A stretch of 64,000 bases of DNA from Flavobacterium sp. (GCA_014379405.1 JACMLU010000027.1:62001-126000); one strand, 5' to 3'; positions 44,991-55,014 are shown, numbered from the stretch's first letter. Numbers and translations: made by a program. The notes: generated from the sequence alone by a model not told the origin.

Positions 44991-45584
44991 ATGGAAAATA
45001 AACTCTTATACTATTTTTCAAGAATAATGCCTATAACAAAGGAAGAATCTGATGCTATTGCAGCAACTATGGTCATTAAGCATTATAAAAAAGGGGATGT
45101 TTTACTAAAAGAAGGGCAAGTTTCAACGGAAGCCTATTTTGTTTTAGAGGGCTGTGTTCGGCAGTATTATATTGTGGACGGAGAAGAAAAAACGGCTAAT
45201 TTTTTCACAGAAGAACAATGGGTGATTTCATTAAACAGTTTTGCTAATACTCTCCCATCAAATCATTATATGGCTTGTTGCACCGATGCTGTTTTAGTTG
45301 TCGGCAATAGAGAAAAAGAAGAAGATTTGTATCAACAATTTCCAAAACTAGAAACCGTTTCCAGAAAAGTAATGGAAAAAGTGTTTACCGAACAACAGGA
45401 ACTAATGTCAACTTATACCACTGACACTCACGAACAACGCTATTTGAAACTTTTAAATTCGAGACCCAATTTATTTCAAATAATTCCACAGTATCAAATA
45501 GCGAGTTACATAGGAGTAAAACCTGAATCTTTGAGCAGAATTAGAAAAAGAATTGCTCAAAACAACCAAAATTCAAAATATTAA
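44991..45584 (+). CDS. Crp/Fnr-family regulator
   Basis: 197 aa. Residues ~20-115 are a cyclic-nucleotide-binding-type beta roll (KGDVLLKEGQVSTEAYFVLEGCVRQYY) and residues ~150-197 a short helix-turn-helix (YQIASYIGVKPESLSRIRKRIA). No Fe-S cysteines like Fnr. It is typical of small Bacteroidota Crp-like proteins. Orientation suggests it may act on the neighbouring operons; no binding site was identified. Confidence 0.9.
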   Translation: MENKLLYYFSRIMPITKEESDAIAATMVIKHYKKGDVLLKEGQVSTEAYFVLEGCVRQYYIVDGEEKTANFFTEEQWVISLNSFANTLPSNHYMACCTDAVLVVGNREKEEDLYQQFPKLETVSRKVMEKVFTEQQELMSTYTTDTHEQRYLKLLNSRPNLFQIIPQYQIASYIGVKPESLSRIRKRIAQNNQNSKY

Positions 45585-45638
45585 AATCATATCAGGCTGT
45601 TTTTTTAGATTGGGATACTTTCTGTTTTAAAGTGCAGT

Positions 45639-46037
45639 TTACGATTCTTGCTTATTATTTTTTTTCAAAACATTCCAGATCAGCCATGCTAAAATAAGTG
45701 TCAAAACGGAAAATAATTTTTCAAAATTGGTGTGGGAAAGGATATTTCCAATCGTATTGAGGATAAAGAGGCAAAAGAAAACCCACAATACAGTATTTAT
45801 CAGTTTTTCATTCCATCGCCATTTTAAATAGTTTCCTTTCATTAATACAACCGCCATTAAAAATAAATTGATAAAGATTGAAATTGCTTCGAATACATAC
45901 ATTTCGGTATCATTTTTAAGGCGACCACCCCAAGCTATATTGTAAGGAATCCATTTTACAATTAAGCATAAATGAAAAGCAGTTACCATAAATAGTATTC
46001 CTAGTAGTATTTGTATATGATTTCCTGTCTTTGACAT
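45639..46037 (-). CDS. Hypothetical four-helix membrane protein
   Basis: 132 aa from ATG 46037; the track's start at 46055 is TTG. Four membrane segments (IQILLGILFMVTAFHLCLIV and others). It follows the alcohol dehydrogenase gene on the same strand by about 19 bases, so both share a transcript. No family recognised. Confidence 0.75.
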   Translation of the reverse strand: MSKTGNHIQILLGILFMVTAFHLCLIVKWIPYNIAWGGRLKNDTEMYVFEAISIFINLFLMAVVLMKGNYLKWRWNEKLINTVLWVFFCLFILNTIGNILSHTNFEKLFSVLTLILAWLIWNVLKKNNKQES

Positions 46038-46056
46038 TTTAAATTTTATTGCCAAT

Positions 46057-47019
46057 TTAATGAATTTCTATCGCTACATTCCCTTTTTTATGTCCTTTTT
46101 CAACATAAGCATGTGCTTCTGCCATTTGCTCTAAAGAATAGGTTCTATCAATAACTGGTTTCAATTGGCCAGCCTCAATAAGGGTTTTAAGAAAATTGAT
46201 GTCTTCTGCACTATGGCTAATAATTCCAGTTACTACTTTTATTTTCTTGCTACTAGTTATTGATTTCCAATTAGCTTCAAACATTTCCTTAAGTCCAGCA
46301 GCGCTTAAAATTAATGTCCCACAGCTCTTTAATGACCGTAAACTATCTGAAATAGACATTTTATTTAACGTATCAAAAATCACATCATAGGTTTCACCGT
46401 TTTTAGTAAAATCTTGTTTAGTATAATCTATTACCATGTCTGCTCCTAAAGATTGTACTAAGTCGATATTTGCAGTACTGCAAACTCCTGTTACAATCGC
46501 TCCAAAATGTTTAGCCAGTTGAACAGCAGCCGTTCCTACTGCTCCAGAAGCTCCAAAAATAAGCACTTTTTGCCCTTGTTGTATAGTAGCTTTTTTGAGA
46601 AAATGTAATGCTGTAACTCCTCCAAAAGGAATAACAGCCGCTTCTTGATGTGTAATAGTTGCAGGTTTTAATGCTATAGACCCATTTTCCTGAAAACAAT
46701 TATATCCTGCATAAGCACCAAAACTCATATCCGTATGACCAAAAACTTCATCGCCCACTTTAAAACGTTGCACTTCTGAACCAATCCTTTCGATTTCACC
46801 TGAAAAAACACCGCCAAGAATATTGATTTTAGGTTTAAAAAGTCCAAAAAAGAATCGAACCGCAAAGGGATCCGCTTTTCGTAGTCGTATATCACCCGAA
46901 TTGACCGCTGTAGCTTTAATCCTTATTAGAATTTCATTGTGTTTTGGTTCAGGTTTTTCAACCTCTTTCAATTGAAGAATATTGGGGGAACCGTATTTTG
47001 TATAGACTATTGCTTTCAT
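46057..47019 (-). CDS. NAD(P)-dependent quinone-oxidoreductase-like dehydrogenase
   Basis: 320 aa, medium-chain dehydrogenase fold without zinc ligands. N-terminal GroES-like domain (NEILIRIKATAVNSGDIRLR), NADP-binding GASGAVGTAAVQLAKHFGA, and C-terminal GHKKGNVAIEIH. It likely reduces quinones or alpha,beta-unsaturated carbonyls. A TACATTTG box on the minus strand (47044-47051) is a promoter candidate. It is transcribed away from the SDR gene across a spacer of about 260 bases. Confidence 0.92.
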   Translation of the reverse strand: MKAIVYTKYGSPNILQLKEVEKPEPKHNEILIRIKATAVNSGDIRLRKADPFAVRFFFGLFKPKINILGGVFSGEIERIGSEVQRFKVGDEVFGHTDMSFGAYAGYNCFQENGSIALKPATITHQEAAVIPFGGVTALHFLKKATIQQGQKVLIFGASGAVGTAAVQLAKHFGAIVTGVCSTANIDLVQSLGADMVIDYTKQDFTKNGETYDVIFDTLNKMSISDSLRSLKSCGTLILSAAGLKEMFEANWKSITSSKKIKVVTGIISHSAEDINFLKTLIEAGQLKPVIDRTYSLEQMAEAHAYVEKGHKKGNVAIEIH

Positions 47020-47192
47020 AGTAGGATTGCTAATTTAAGGGGACAAATGTAATTAGATCGTTTCCCGCTTTCATTGACTTAGGTTAATAAATGAAAAACA
47101 ATGTGTTTTTACTATTTTATAAATCCCTTAGAAAATTCTTAAAAGTTGTTGTGAAAATCGTTTTTAAAGGTTTCAAACACAATTTAAAATAT

Positions 47193-47249
47193 GTCCTATT
47201 CAACTTTATTTTTGTCCTACCCATCTCCTCAACCCTTGAAATATCTTTG
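47193..47249 (+). promoter_or_regulatory. Promoter motif A2
   Basis: GTCCTA at 47193 and 47214 (21 apart), TATCTTTG at 47242 (28 on). Same spacing as A1 and A3. Drives the SDR gene. Confidence 0.8.
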
Positions 47250-47280
47250 CTGAATAAATAATCAATTAAAATTTAAACAA

Positions 47281-47874
47281 ATGAAAATTATCATCGTAGG
47301 TGCAACTGGCACAATGGGAACGTACTTATCAAGTGCATTTGAACATGAACATGAAATTATTAAAGTGGCTACAGAAAGTGGAGACTATCAAGTGGATATA
47401 ACTTCGGCTGAAGCTATCGAAAAATTCTTTGAAGCAGTTGGACCTTTTGACGCACTTATTTCTACGGCTGGTCCTACTTTCGTTGGCCCTTGGAAAAAAT
47501 TGAACGACGCAACATTCCGAAAAGGCGTTGAAGGAAAAATGATGGGACAAATTAATTTAGTGCTTATCGGACAACACTATATCAATCCTAAAGGTTCCTT
47601 TACTCTAATCACCGGAGCTTTAACAGAAGAACCTCAAATTAACTTCGCCAACGCATCAGCTGCTAACGGTGCAGTCGAAGGATTTGTTCGTGGTGCTGCA
47701 ATTGAACTTGAAAATGGTATTCGTATCAATGCGGTAAGCCCAACAGTAATCGAAAATTCTCCTCACTATTTTCCTTATTTCCCTGGAGAAATTCCAACTA
47801 CCATGAAACAATTGGAGTTTATGTTCCGCAAAAGTGTTTTTGGCGCTGGAACTGGGCATATAATTAAACCCTAA
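47281..47874 (+). CDS. Short-chain dehydrogenase/reductase
   Basis: 197 aa. Rossmann start KIIIVGATGTMGTYLSSAFE, later TAGPTFVGPW and SFTLITGAL, with an ANGAVEGFVRGAAIEL helix. The active-site Tyr-x3-Lys is not seen in its usual form, since the ASAANGAVEGF stretch replaces YxxSK. It may act on an atypical substrate or be a binding protein. Driven by motif A2. Confidence 0.85.
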   Translation: MKIIIVGATGTMGTYLSSAFEHEHEIIKVATESGDYQVDITSAEAIEKFFEAVGPFDALISTAGPTFVGPWKKLNDATFRKGVEGKMMGQINLVLIGQHYINPKGSFTLITGALTEEPQINFANASAANGAVEGFVRGAAIELENGIRINAVSPTVIENSPHYFPYFPGEIPTTMKQLEFMFRKSVFGAGTGHIIKP

Positions 47875-48014
47875 TCTTACTTATTCGCAAAAGCGATAGT
47901 ATCCGTAGGTCATTATTCGCAATGGTAATGACTTACGGTTATGACATTGAATTAAACAGCAACAAGATTTAACCAAATAGCATTTGGTGAACATACCATC
48001 TTATTACATTACGT

Positions 48015-49388
48015 ATGAAAAATATAATATTTAAAATATCTATTTTAGTTACAATGGTCACATCAACTACTATAGCACAAAATAAAATCAGCCTAGTTCG
48101 TTATGATGATGACTTTTCGTTGGTAAAAAAAGACAGTAGTAAAAAAGGGTTCAATCAACTAAAATATATTCCTCTGGGAAAGAACAATTATATTTCCTTT
48201 GGTGGTGAATTGCGCGAACAATTTCAGATTTATAACAATATCAATTTTGGCGACGTACCTCCTACTTTCCAAGATAGTTCAACGAACCAACTTTGGCACC
48301 GACTCATGGTGCATTCGAATATTGAATTGGGTAATCATTTTCGATTTTTCTTCCAACTCAGCAATACCCTACGGTTCTTAAATGATAATCCTATTGTTCC
48401 CGAGATTGACGAAAACCAATTAAGTCTGCATCAAGCTTTTGCAGAACTAAAATTAACCACTTGGAATTTCAGGTTGGGACAACAGGAAATGTATTATGGC
48501 AACCATCGTTTAATAACAGTAAGAGAAGGGCCAAACACCAGACAAGCATTCGATGGAATTGTTGTAAAACATAAATCCAAAAATGGTACCCTTGATTTCT
48601 TTGCAGTATCGAAAGTAATCTCCAAACAATACGTTTTGGATGATGAAAGTATGCACGATGGATTGTATGGAATTTATGGCACACAATACCTACTCCACCA
48701 TAAGATGGGATTGGATTATTTCCTCGTCGATTTCCAATCCAAATCCAGAAAGTACAATTACCAATCTGGATTTGAAAACCGTTATACTTATGGGATTCGT
48801 TTGTTTTCCAACCTGAAGACCATAAACTTCGAATTGGAAGGAGCATATCAATCTGGTAAATTCAATACTTTATCTATCGATGCTTATAGCTTGTTAGCTG
48901 ATGTGAATTTTACAATTTTGCCTTCTAAAAAAGGAGTTATCGGGTTCGCAGCCAATGTAGCTTCAGGAGATAAAGACAACAGTGATACCAAATTGAATAC
49001 GTATAATTTGTTGTATGCCAAACCTGCTTATGGTCTTGCTGTTCCTATTGGAGCAACAAACATCATAAGTTTATATCCTTACATCAAAATAAACCCAATC
49101 CAAAAGCTAAACATTTTGGGACAAGTATTCTTTATGGCAAGAAACAGTCATCAAGATGGAACCTATTCGCCTGGAATGATTGAGAATAGACCAAAACCCA
49201 ATGCCCTTTTCAGTTCAGATAAAAAAACACTGGGTCAATTTTATGTTTTAGAAACTAATTTTCAACAAACAAAAAATCTATCCTTTTCTTTTGATGCCTC
49301 CTATTTTGATGCAGGAAGCTATCCTAAAGCTACAGGAAACGGTAAAGATGTTATATATTTATCTTTTAAATCAACGTTTAAATTTTAA
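48015..49388 (+). CDS. Alginate-export-like outer membrane porin
   Basis: 457 aa. Signal peptide ends at STTIAQ, and the rest is a beta barrel with many aromatic-ended strands. The motif set YISFGGELREQFQIYNN and WHRLMVHSNIELGNHFRFFFQL is characteristic of alginate export family proteins, used in Bacteroidota as general porins. The last residue is Phe, as usual for barrels. Its place after the SDR gene may mean co-transcription, but a 140-base gap separates them. Confidence 0.9.
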   Translation: MKNIIFKISILVTMVTSTTIAQNKISLVRYDDDFSLVKKDSSKKGFNQLKYIPLGKNNYISFGGELREQFQIYNNINFGDVPPTFQDSSTNQLWHRLMVHSNIELGNHFRFFFQLSNTLRFLNDNPIVPEIDENQLSLHQAFAELKLTTWNFRLGQQEMYYGNHRLITVREGPNTRQAFDGIVVKHKSKNGTLDFFAVSKVISKQYVLDDESMHDGLYGIYGTQYLLHHKMGLDYFLVDFQSKSRKYNYQSGFENRYTYGIRLFSNLKTINFELEGAYQSGKFNTLSIDAYSLLADVNFTILPSKKGVIGFAANVASGDKDNSDTKLNTYNLLYAKPAYGLAVPIGATNIISLYPYIKINPIQKLNILGQVFFMARNSHQDGTYSPGMIENRPKPNALFSSDKKTLGQFYVLETNFQQTKNLSFSFDASYFDAGSYPKATGNGKDVIYLSFKSTFKF

Positions 49389-49495
49389 ACCATGGAATGG
49401 GAAAATAAATTACGTTCAAGATAAAAGTCTAAATGATTTTGGAATACATTATATACCAAATTATGACTTGTAACTATGATTTCTGAATTAATGTC

Positions 49496-49581
49496 TTGAA
49501 GTCATAAAACAGTAGTTTGCAGACATCTTCAATTAGTTTGCATATTAAAATTGCAACCCTACTCCTATTCGATGACTTTTG
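49496..49581 (+). promoter_or_regulatory. Promoter motif C1
   Basis: Three phased repeats at 49496 (TTGAAG), 49517 (TTGCAG) and 49538 (TTGCAT), each 21 apart, then GACTTTTG at 49574, 36 bases on. Drives the DoxX-like gene. AGACAT/ATGTCT arms also form an inverted repeat. Confidence 0.75.
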
Positions 49582-49617
49582 CATAATTAATTATCAATTA
49601 TTATTAAAAAAACAATT

Positions 49618-50013
49618 ATGGAAACAAAAAACACAAAAACTGTTTATTTATACTGGACGCTCTTAATCCTATTAGCTATTTTCTTTGCAATAAGCGGCTT
49701 TATGGAAATAACTAAAAACCCATCTACCTATCCAAAGACTTTACAAATGGGTTACCCTCCTTATTTTATCCTGACACTTGGTATTGCTAAAATTGTCGGA
49801 GTCATAGCTTTGCTGGCACCTAATCTTAAACGAATAAAAGAATGGGCTTTCGCAGGCTTTACTTTTGATGTGATTTTTGCTTTTATATCCGGACGTCATA
49901 TAGATAGTAATGCCGATTGCATAAAATCAGCAGTTGTATTCTCTATAATAATGTTGACTTATTTTCTATTCCTAAAAAAAGATTCGTTTCAAGAAGTTTG
50001 TAAAGGGGAATAA
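49618..50013 (+). CDS. DoxX-family membrane protein
   Basis: 131 aa, four membrane helices (YWTLLILLAIFFAISGFMEITKN, then FILTLGIAKIVGVIALLAP). The conserved KxxGYPPYF piece (LQMGYPPYFILTLGIAKI) marks the DoxX-like subset. Function not established; relatives are linked to thiol and oxidative stress. It starts an operon with the serine hydrolase 27 bases on. Confidence 0.88.
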   Translation: METKNTKTVYLYWTLLILLAIFFAISGFMEITKNPSTYPKTLQMGYPPYFILTLGIAKIVGVIALLAPNLKRIKEWAFAGFTFDVIFAFISGRHIDSNADCIKSAVVFSIIMLTYFLFLKKDSFQEVCKGE

Positions 50014-50039
50014 TCATAACCAAAAAAAACAAAAAAATT

Positions 50040-51371
50040 ATGAGAAAAGTAATGCTAACACTCTTAGCCATAATATCTTTTACACTTGCAGCAAAAGGAC
50101 AGGATTTTGAAAAAAGGATAGACGTGCTTATCGAAAAAGCTGTAAACATAAACCGTTTTAATGGTTCCGTATTAGTGAGTAAAAATGGCAAGATCGTATA
50201 TGAAAAAGCGTATGGATACCAGAATGTAGAGAAAAATATCCTCAACTCTACCCATACAATTTATCAGATAGGCTCTACCACTAAAGAATTTACAGCAGCA
50301 GTCATTTTGAAATTGATTGAAAACCATCAATTGTCTCTTGATGATAAACTCAGCACCTATTTTCCTGATTTTAATAGAGGTAACGAAATAACAATCAAAA
50401 ACTTACTCACCCATACTTCCGGAATTTATGAGATACTAAGAGACCGTGTTGCTTTTAACGGAGGTACAAAGCCGAGGAGTAAAAAAGAAATGCTCTGCTT
50501 TTTTTACAATAAACCATTAGATTTTGACCCAGGTACCCAGTATTCTTATTGCAATTCAGGATACATGCTTTTGGGTTTAATTATCGAAAAAGTAACTGGT
50601 AAACCCTACGAGCAAGTTGTAAAAGATTTTATTTTAGAACCCTTAGAAATGAAGCATTCAGGCTTCGATTTTACTGGTCTTCAGAGCCCTAACAAAGCTA
50701 TAGGCTATAGCAAATACACTAAAACAATTAAAGAAGCATCTATACCTTGGGATTCAACAGCTACCTATTCGGCAGGATCATTGTACAGTACTGTAGAAGA
50801 TTTATACCGATGGCACAATGGGTTATTAAATTACAAGGTATATTCTAAAACCAGTCTGGATAAAGCTACCACTCCGTTTTTGGAAGGATATGGTTTAGGG
50901 TGTTGGGTTGATATGATATATGATAAAAAAGTTGTTTCCCATGGTGGTAATATTTTCGGATTTACAGGATATTTTGGCAGGATTCAAGAAGAAGACGTCA
51001 GCATCATTATATTGAATAATATTTTCAACCGTCAAATAGAAACTATAGGACTTTCTATTTTAGCTATACTTTACGACAAACCTTATTCCTATTTTGATGA
51101 AATAAAACTAATGCCCAATACACTTGATAAATATGTTGGTGAATATGAAATAAGTTCCGATTACAGAGTGAAAATACTCCGCAAAGGCAATCAGTTATTT
51201 ATAGAAAGAAATAACGGAACTCCCATTGAAATTTTCGCTTATCAAGACAATAATTTTTTTCAAAAAGATGATGATATCAGGATATCTTTCAAAAGCGAAA
51301 AAGATACTGTCAATAAAATATCCATAATGGAAGGGTTAAATACTAAAAAGGGAAATAAAATTACGCCATAA
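50040..51371 (+). CDS. Exported serine hydrolase (class C beta-lactamase/esterase-like)
   Basis: 443 aa with signal peptide (MRKVMLTLLAIISFTLAAKGQ). Catalytic S79-x-x-K82 in GSTTKEF, Y-x-N in QYSYCNSGYM and HGGN in KVVSHGGNIFG. A C-terminal ~100 residue beta domain follows. The family includes D-Ala-D-Ala peptidases and esterases as well as lactamases, so substrate is uncertain. It shares an operon with the DoxX-like gene. Confidence 0.92.
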   Translation: MRKVMLTLLAIISFTLAAKGQDFEKRIDVLIEKAVNINRFNGSVLVSKNGKIVYEKAYGYQNVEKNILNSTHTIYQIGSTTKEFTAAVILKLIENHQLSLDDKLSTYFPDFNRGNEITIKNLLTHTSGIYEILRDRVAFNGGTKPRSKKEMLCFFYNKPLDFDPGTQYSYCNSGYMLLGLIIEKVTGKPYEQVVKDFILEPLEMKHSGFDFTGLQSPNKAIGYSKYTKTIKEASIPWDSTATYSAGSLYSTVEDLYRWHNGLLNYKVYSKTSLDKATTPFLEGYGLGCWVDMIYDKKVVSHGGNIFGFTGYFGRIQEEDVSIIILNNIFNRQIETIGLSILAILYDKPYSYFDEIKLMPNTLDKYVGEYEISSDYRVKILRKGNQLFIERNNGTPIEIFAYQDNNFFQKDDDIRISFKSEKDTVNKISIMEGLNTKKGNKITP

Positions 51372-51699
51372 TCAAGCATCATACTTTGTCGATACGATTG
51401 GATTGCATTGGAATGTAAATTCTCTGAATTAATTAATCCAATCAGGACTTGTCCACTATAACTTTTCTATCAATGTCTTGCAGGCATAAAATAGTAGTTT
51501 GCAGACATCTTCACTTGGTTCGCATACTAAAATTGTAGTCCTAACTTTAATCTCATACTTTTGTATCAATAACCGTCATTTTAAATGTTTAGACAATATT
51601 TAGAAAACTATCGATAGGACAAACCGATTCTATTGACCGTTATTTTCTGTATCAAAAAATCATTGAATAGTGTACTTTTAAATTCCTAAATTTGATCTT
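51372..51699. other. Intergenic region with motif C2
   Basis: Contains promoter motif C2 (51478-51563) and a leader of about 135 bases before the sensor kinase. No gene seen. Confidence 0.7.
51478..51563 (+). promoter_or_regulatory. Promoter motif C2
   Basis: Phased repeats at 51478 (TTGCAGGCAT), 51499 (TTGCAGACAT) and 51520 (TCGCAT), 21 apart, then TACTTTTG at 51556. It lies upstream of the sensor kinase/LytTR pair itself, so autoregulation is likely. Confidence 0.8.
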
Positions 51700-52767
51700 A
51701 TGAAGAAATCAATCGTTATTTTGTTGCATATTGGTTTTTGGTTGTGCTATTTACTGTTAATAGGCATCATGTTAGCCGTTTTTTACCGAAGCAGTAGTCA
51801 GTCCGTGGATCAAACCGCTAGAGTATTAAATGCTTTCAAATCCCTATTCTTATTTGCATTTCTCCCATCTTTTTTAACATTTTATGGTTGCTATTTAATA
51901 GTTTTTCAAAAATACTTGCAACAAAAAAAGTTTGTACTTTCGATAATTTCTGGTTTTTTAATTTCAGTTGGGGCTTCTATAGTTGCGTATATCCTAATGC
52001 GGTATCTTATAGAAACTGGTCAACTTATTGACATGGATAAAGGAGGAGTTAACGGCAGATCGACAGCTATCCGAACCATATTATTTATGAGCTTTATTGC
52101 TTCAATATCTGGGTTAGCTTCGATGATTCTAAAAGGTTTTATTACTTGGGTTAAAGAAATAAAATTGAAAGAAGAATTGAAACAAAAAAATCATGAGACA
52201 GAAATGGCGTTAATAAAATCGCAGTTGGATCCTCATTTTCTATTTAATACGCTGAATAACATTGATGTGTTGATTTTAAAAGACGCCACGGAGGCTTCCA
52301 ATTATTTAAACAAACTATCTGATATTTTGCGTTTTATGTTATACGAAACGAAAACCGATGAAATTTTACTTAGAAAAGAAATTGAATACATTGAGAAATA
52401 CATAGAGTTGCAAAAAATAAGAACTGCAAATGCCAATTATGTTAGCTTTGAGGTAATGGGTAATCCAGCCAATATCACTATTGCCCCAATGGTTTTTATT
52501 CCCTTTATTGAAAATGCGTTTAAGCATAGTACCAATAAAAAAATAGACAATGCCATTTCGGTTCAACTTATTATTAAAAAGGAGAACATTCTGTTTATCT
52601 GTGAAAATAAGTTCGATTCCAATCGGAAACTCACAAAAGAAAGCAACGGATTGGGCAATGACCTTATTCAAAAACGGCTCAATCTAATTTATCCTGAGCA
52701 ACATCTATTAGAATTAGACAAACAAATCAACCTTTACAGAGTTAAATTAACAATCAAAAATGGATAA
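51700..52767 (+). CDS. LytS-type sensor histidine kinase
   Basis: 355 aa. Four membrane helices in the first 160 residues, a coiled coil (KLKEELKQKNHETEMAL), then the His_kinase box with H179 (QLDPHFLFNTLNNID) and an HATPase domain (APMVFIPFIENAFKHSTNK). There is no separate input domain, so the signal probably acts at the membrane. The response regulator begins 8 bases before its stop. The partner is 52760. Confidence 0.94.
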   Translation: MKKSIVILLHIGFWLCYLLLIGIMLAVFYRSSSQSVDQTARVLNAFKSLFLFAFLPSFLTFYGCYLIVFQKYLQQKKFVLSIISGFLISVGASIVAYILMRYLIETGQLIDMDKGGVNGRSTAIRTILFMSFIASISGLASMILKGFITWVKEIKLKEELKQKNHETEMALIKSQLDPHFLFNTLNNIDVLILKDATEASNYLNKLSDILRFMLYETKTDEILLRKEIEYIEKYIELQKIRTANANYVSFEVMGNPANITIAPMVFIPFIENAFKHSTNKKIDNAISVQLIIKKENILFICENKFDSNRKLTKESNGLGNDLIQKRLNLIYPEQHLLELDKQINLYRVKLTIKNG

Positions 52768-53461
52768 ATATTCTTGTATCATCATAGAAGACGAACCTTT
52801 GGCTCTCGAGAGAACTAAGAGTTTTGTAAACAAAATACCCTTTCTGAATTTATTGGGTACGTTTGACAATGCGCTTAATGGGCTTTCCTATTTAAAAGCC
52901 AATAAAGTGGATATACTATTTTTAGACATTAACATGGATGAATTGTCCGGTATTGAATTGCTTGAAAGTTCCAAAATAGAAAGTCAGGTTATTATTACCA
53001 CGGCCTATCAGGAGTATGCAATAAAAGGGTACGAACTCAATGTTACTGATTACTTACTGAAACCCTTTACATTTGATCGGTTTTTGAAAGCAGTCAATAA
53101 AGCTCAGGAAAATAGCAATCAACTCTTACCTACGAATACACAAGATTATATTTTTATAAAAACGGAAAATCGATTAGAGAAAGTCAATTTAAGTGACATT
53201 TTATTTATAGAAGGCATGCGAGATTACCGCAGAATCCATACGACGCATAAAAGGATTATGACGCTTCAAAATTTTAGCGAATTGGAACAAATCATCCCTT
53301 CTCATTTAATTTGTAGAGTTCATAAATCGTACATGGTTGGAATTACTAAAATAGAATCTATCGAACGAATGCGAATAAAAGTGGCCAATCAGATTATTCC
53401 CATTTCTGAAACTTATAGAGAGTTGTTTTTTCAGTTAATTAATAATAGAATTAACTTTTAA
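52760..53461 (+). CDS. LytTR response regulator
   Basis: 233 aa. Receiver domain with D56 in FLDINMDELSG; LytTR domain from residue ~130 (DYIFIKTENRLEKVNLSDILFIEGMRDYRRIHT). It overlaps the kinase gene by 8 bases. LytTR proteins bind direct repeats with about 21-bp spacing, which is the spacing of motif C; this makes it the best candidate for that motif. Confidence 0.95.
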   Translation: MDKYSCIIIEDEPLALERTKSFVNKIPFLNLLGTFDNALNGLSYLKANKVDILFLDINMDELSGIELLESSKIESQVIITTAYQEYAIKGYELNVTDYLLKPFTFDRFLKAVNKAQENSNQLLPTNTQDYIFIKTENRLEKVNLSDILFIEGMRDYRRIHTTHKRIMTLQNFSELEQIIPSHLICRVHKSYMVGITKIESIERMRIKVANQIIPISETYRELFFQLINNRINF

Positions 53462-53803
53462 GAACATTTCTAGAGTTGGCATGCATTATAAATGGTACTT
53501 CACAATTCAAAGCTATTGCCCTAGTCTTATTTCCTACTTCTGCGAAGGAAAGTAACAATGTATTCATAAGAAATTATTATAAAACCTAATTTCTAATTAT
53601 TTAAACTTTCTATTCTATCGGTATTAGCTATAGCAAGCACTAAAAATTGCATATTCAAATCAAGATTACATTAATCAAAATACTGAAATACAGCCTTGTC
53701 CTAATATGACACGTTGTTGTCGTTTTGGTGGCTTATAAACCGTAATATCTTTGCCATATCAAAAAAGAAATCAGTATTAATAAATTAATTAAACTTAATT
53801 ATC
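53462..53803. other. Intergenic region with motif B1
   Basis: 340 bases without a gene. The distal half holds motif B1 (53698-53753), promoter of the next gene. Confidence 0.7.
53698..53753 (+). promoter_or_regulatory. Promoter motif B1
   Basis: GTCC at 53698 and GTCG at 53719 (21 apart), TATCTTTG at 53746. Drives the DUF2147 gene. Confidence 0.7.
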
Positions 53804-54241
53804 ATGAATATCAAACTAACACTCGCAGCACTATTAACATCCTTGTTTTTACAATTAAGCATTGCTGCAGTAAAAACTAAAGCAAATGAGGCAGACAAAA
53901 TTCTTGGTGTCTTTTGGTCTCCAAAAAAAGATGCAAAAATTGAAATTTATAAAAAAGGAAATTGCTATTATGGAAAATCAATTTGGGTAGCAACACCAAG
54001 AAAGGATACTGAAAATCCAAATGTAACCTTGCAGAAAAGAGAAATTCTTGGCATTGAATTGCTTTCAAACTTCAAGTATAATAGTGGCGAATACTCCAAC
54101 GGTCTCATATATGACCCTGAAAGTGGGAATACTTACAATTGCAAAATGAGTTTGAATGGAAATAAACTAAAAGTAAGAGGATTCATTGGAATTTCGCTCT
54201 TCGGTCGAACTGAAATTTTCGAACGTGTATCATCTAAATAA
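53804..54241 (+). CDS. DUF2147 family exported protein
   Basis: 145 aa with signal peptide (MNIKLTLAALLTSLFLQLSIA). The body fits DUF2147: ILGVFWSPKKDAKIEIYKKGNCYYGK ... YDPESGNTYNCKMSLNGNKLKVRGFIG. Periplasmic beta-rich protein of unknown function. First of a possible group of three small genes to 54913. Confidence 0.9.
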   Translation: MNIKLTLAALLTSLFLQLSIAAVKTKANEADKILGVFWSPKKDAKIEIYKKGNCYYGKSIWVATPRKDTENPNVTLQKREILGIELLSNFKYNSGEYSNGLIYDPESGNTYNCKMSLNGNKLKVRGFIGISLFGRTEIFERVSSK

Positions 54242-54285
54242 AAATCTTAAGAAAAAAAACGAACATCCATTTAAAAAAATTAAAA

Positions 54286-54690
54286 ATGACTCCAATACTA
54301 ATAGGAATTTCATCAGCATTATTGCTAATAGTTCTGTTTGAATTATTAAAACAATTTAAAAAAGGCCACATTTATGCCCTCACACTCTCCGGTATTGGCT
54401 TTCTATATGTTGGTTTTACTTGGACTAGCACTCCCACAGTAATCATCGCATCGATTCAAGCCATTACTTTTTCATTTATTGCCTATTACGGTCTTGTCAA
54501 AAACTCCTATATATTAGTTGCAGGCTACTTTTTACACGGTCTTTGGGACATTAGTTACAACATTTGGCAAAACGCTAGTTTAATTCCTCCTCATTATGAC
54601 TGGTTTTGTATGTCACTTGACTTTACTGTGGGTATCTACCTTGCTTGGAAAGTACTTAACCAAAAACAAATCAGCACCGATATAACTTAA
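54286..54690 (+). CDS. DUF6010-like membrane protein
   Basis: 134 aa, four to five membrane helices. The WTSTPTVIIASIQAITFSFIAYYG and GYFLHGLWDISYN pieces match the DUF6010 family. No function known. It follows DUF2147 by 44 bases in the same direction. Confidence 0.75.
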   Translation: MTPILIGISSALLLIVLFELLKQFKKGHIYALTLSGIGFLYVGFTWTSTPTVIIASIQAITFSFIAYYGLVKNSYILVAGYFLHGLWDISYNIWQNASLIPPHYDWFCMSLDFTVGIYLAWKVLNQKQISTDIT

Positions 54691-54700
54691 AACTGAAAAG

Positions 54701-54913
54701 ATGATAGAAGTATTTAAAACTAATGTTCTATGCCAAAAGGAAGCTCTGCAAATAGTAGATACTCTTGAAAAGATAATGACTCATGTCAAAATCAATTTTG
54801 ATTTGGAAGACTGTGATAAAATACTCCGAATAGAGGGAAATAATACCTTTAAAAACAAAGACATTATAAACTTTTTGAAGGGATTAGGCTACAATTGTGA
54901 AATTCTTGACTAA
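54701..54913 (+). CDS. Small ferredoxin-fold-like protein, HMA-like without CxxC
   Basis: 70 aa. The strand-helix-strand pattern (MIEVFKTNVLCQKEALQIVDTLEKI ... KILRIEGNNTFKNKDIINFLKGLGYNCEILD) is that of heavy-metal-associated domains, but the metal CxxC is absent (single Cys residues at 10, 39 and 66). It could be a relative that lost metal binding or a different small regulator. It begins 10 bases after the DUF6010-like stop. Confidence 0.6.
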   Translation: MIEVFKTNVLCQKEALQIVDTLEKIMTHVKINFDLEDCDKILRIEGNNTFKNKDIINFLKGLGYNCEILD

Positions 54914-55014
54914 TATTCAAGTTTATTGTATAAATTTAATATTGATAAAGGGTTGTACCTAATTGAAAAACAAAACAATAAATAAATTCACTATCTTTTA
55001 CATTACACCATTAT

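Noticed and set aside
48469-48846. 125-aa minus-strand ORF within the porin gene
   Set aside because: Shadow of the barrel-coding strand.
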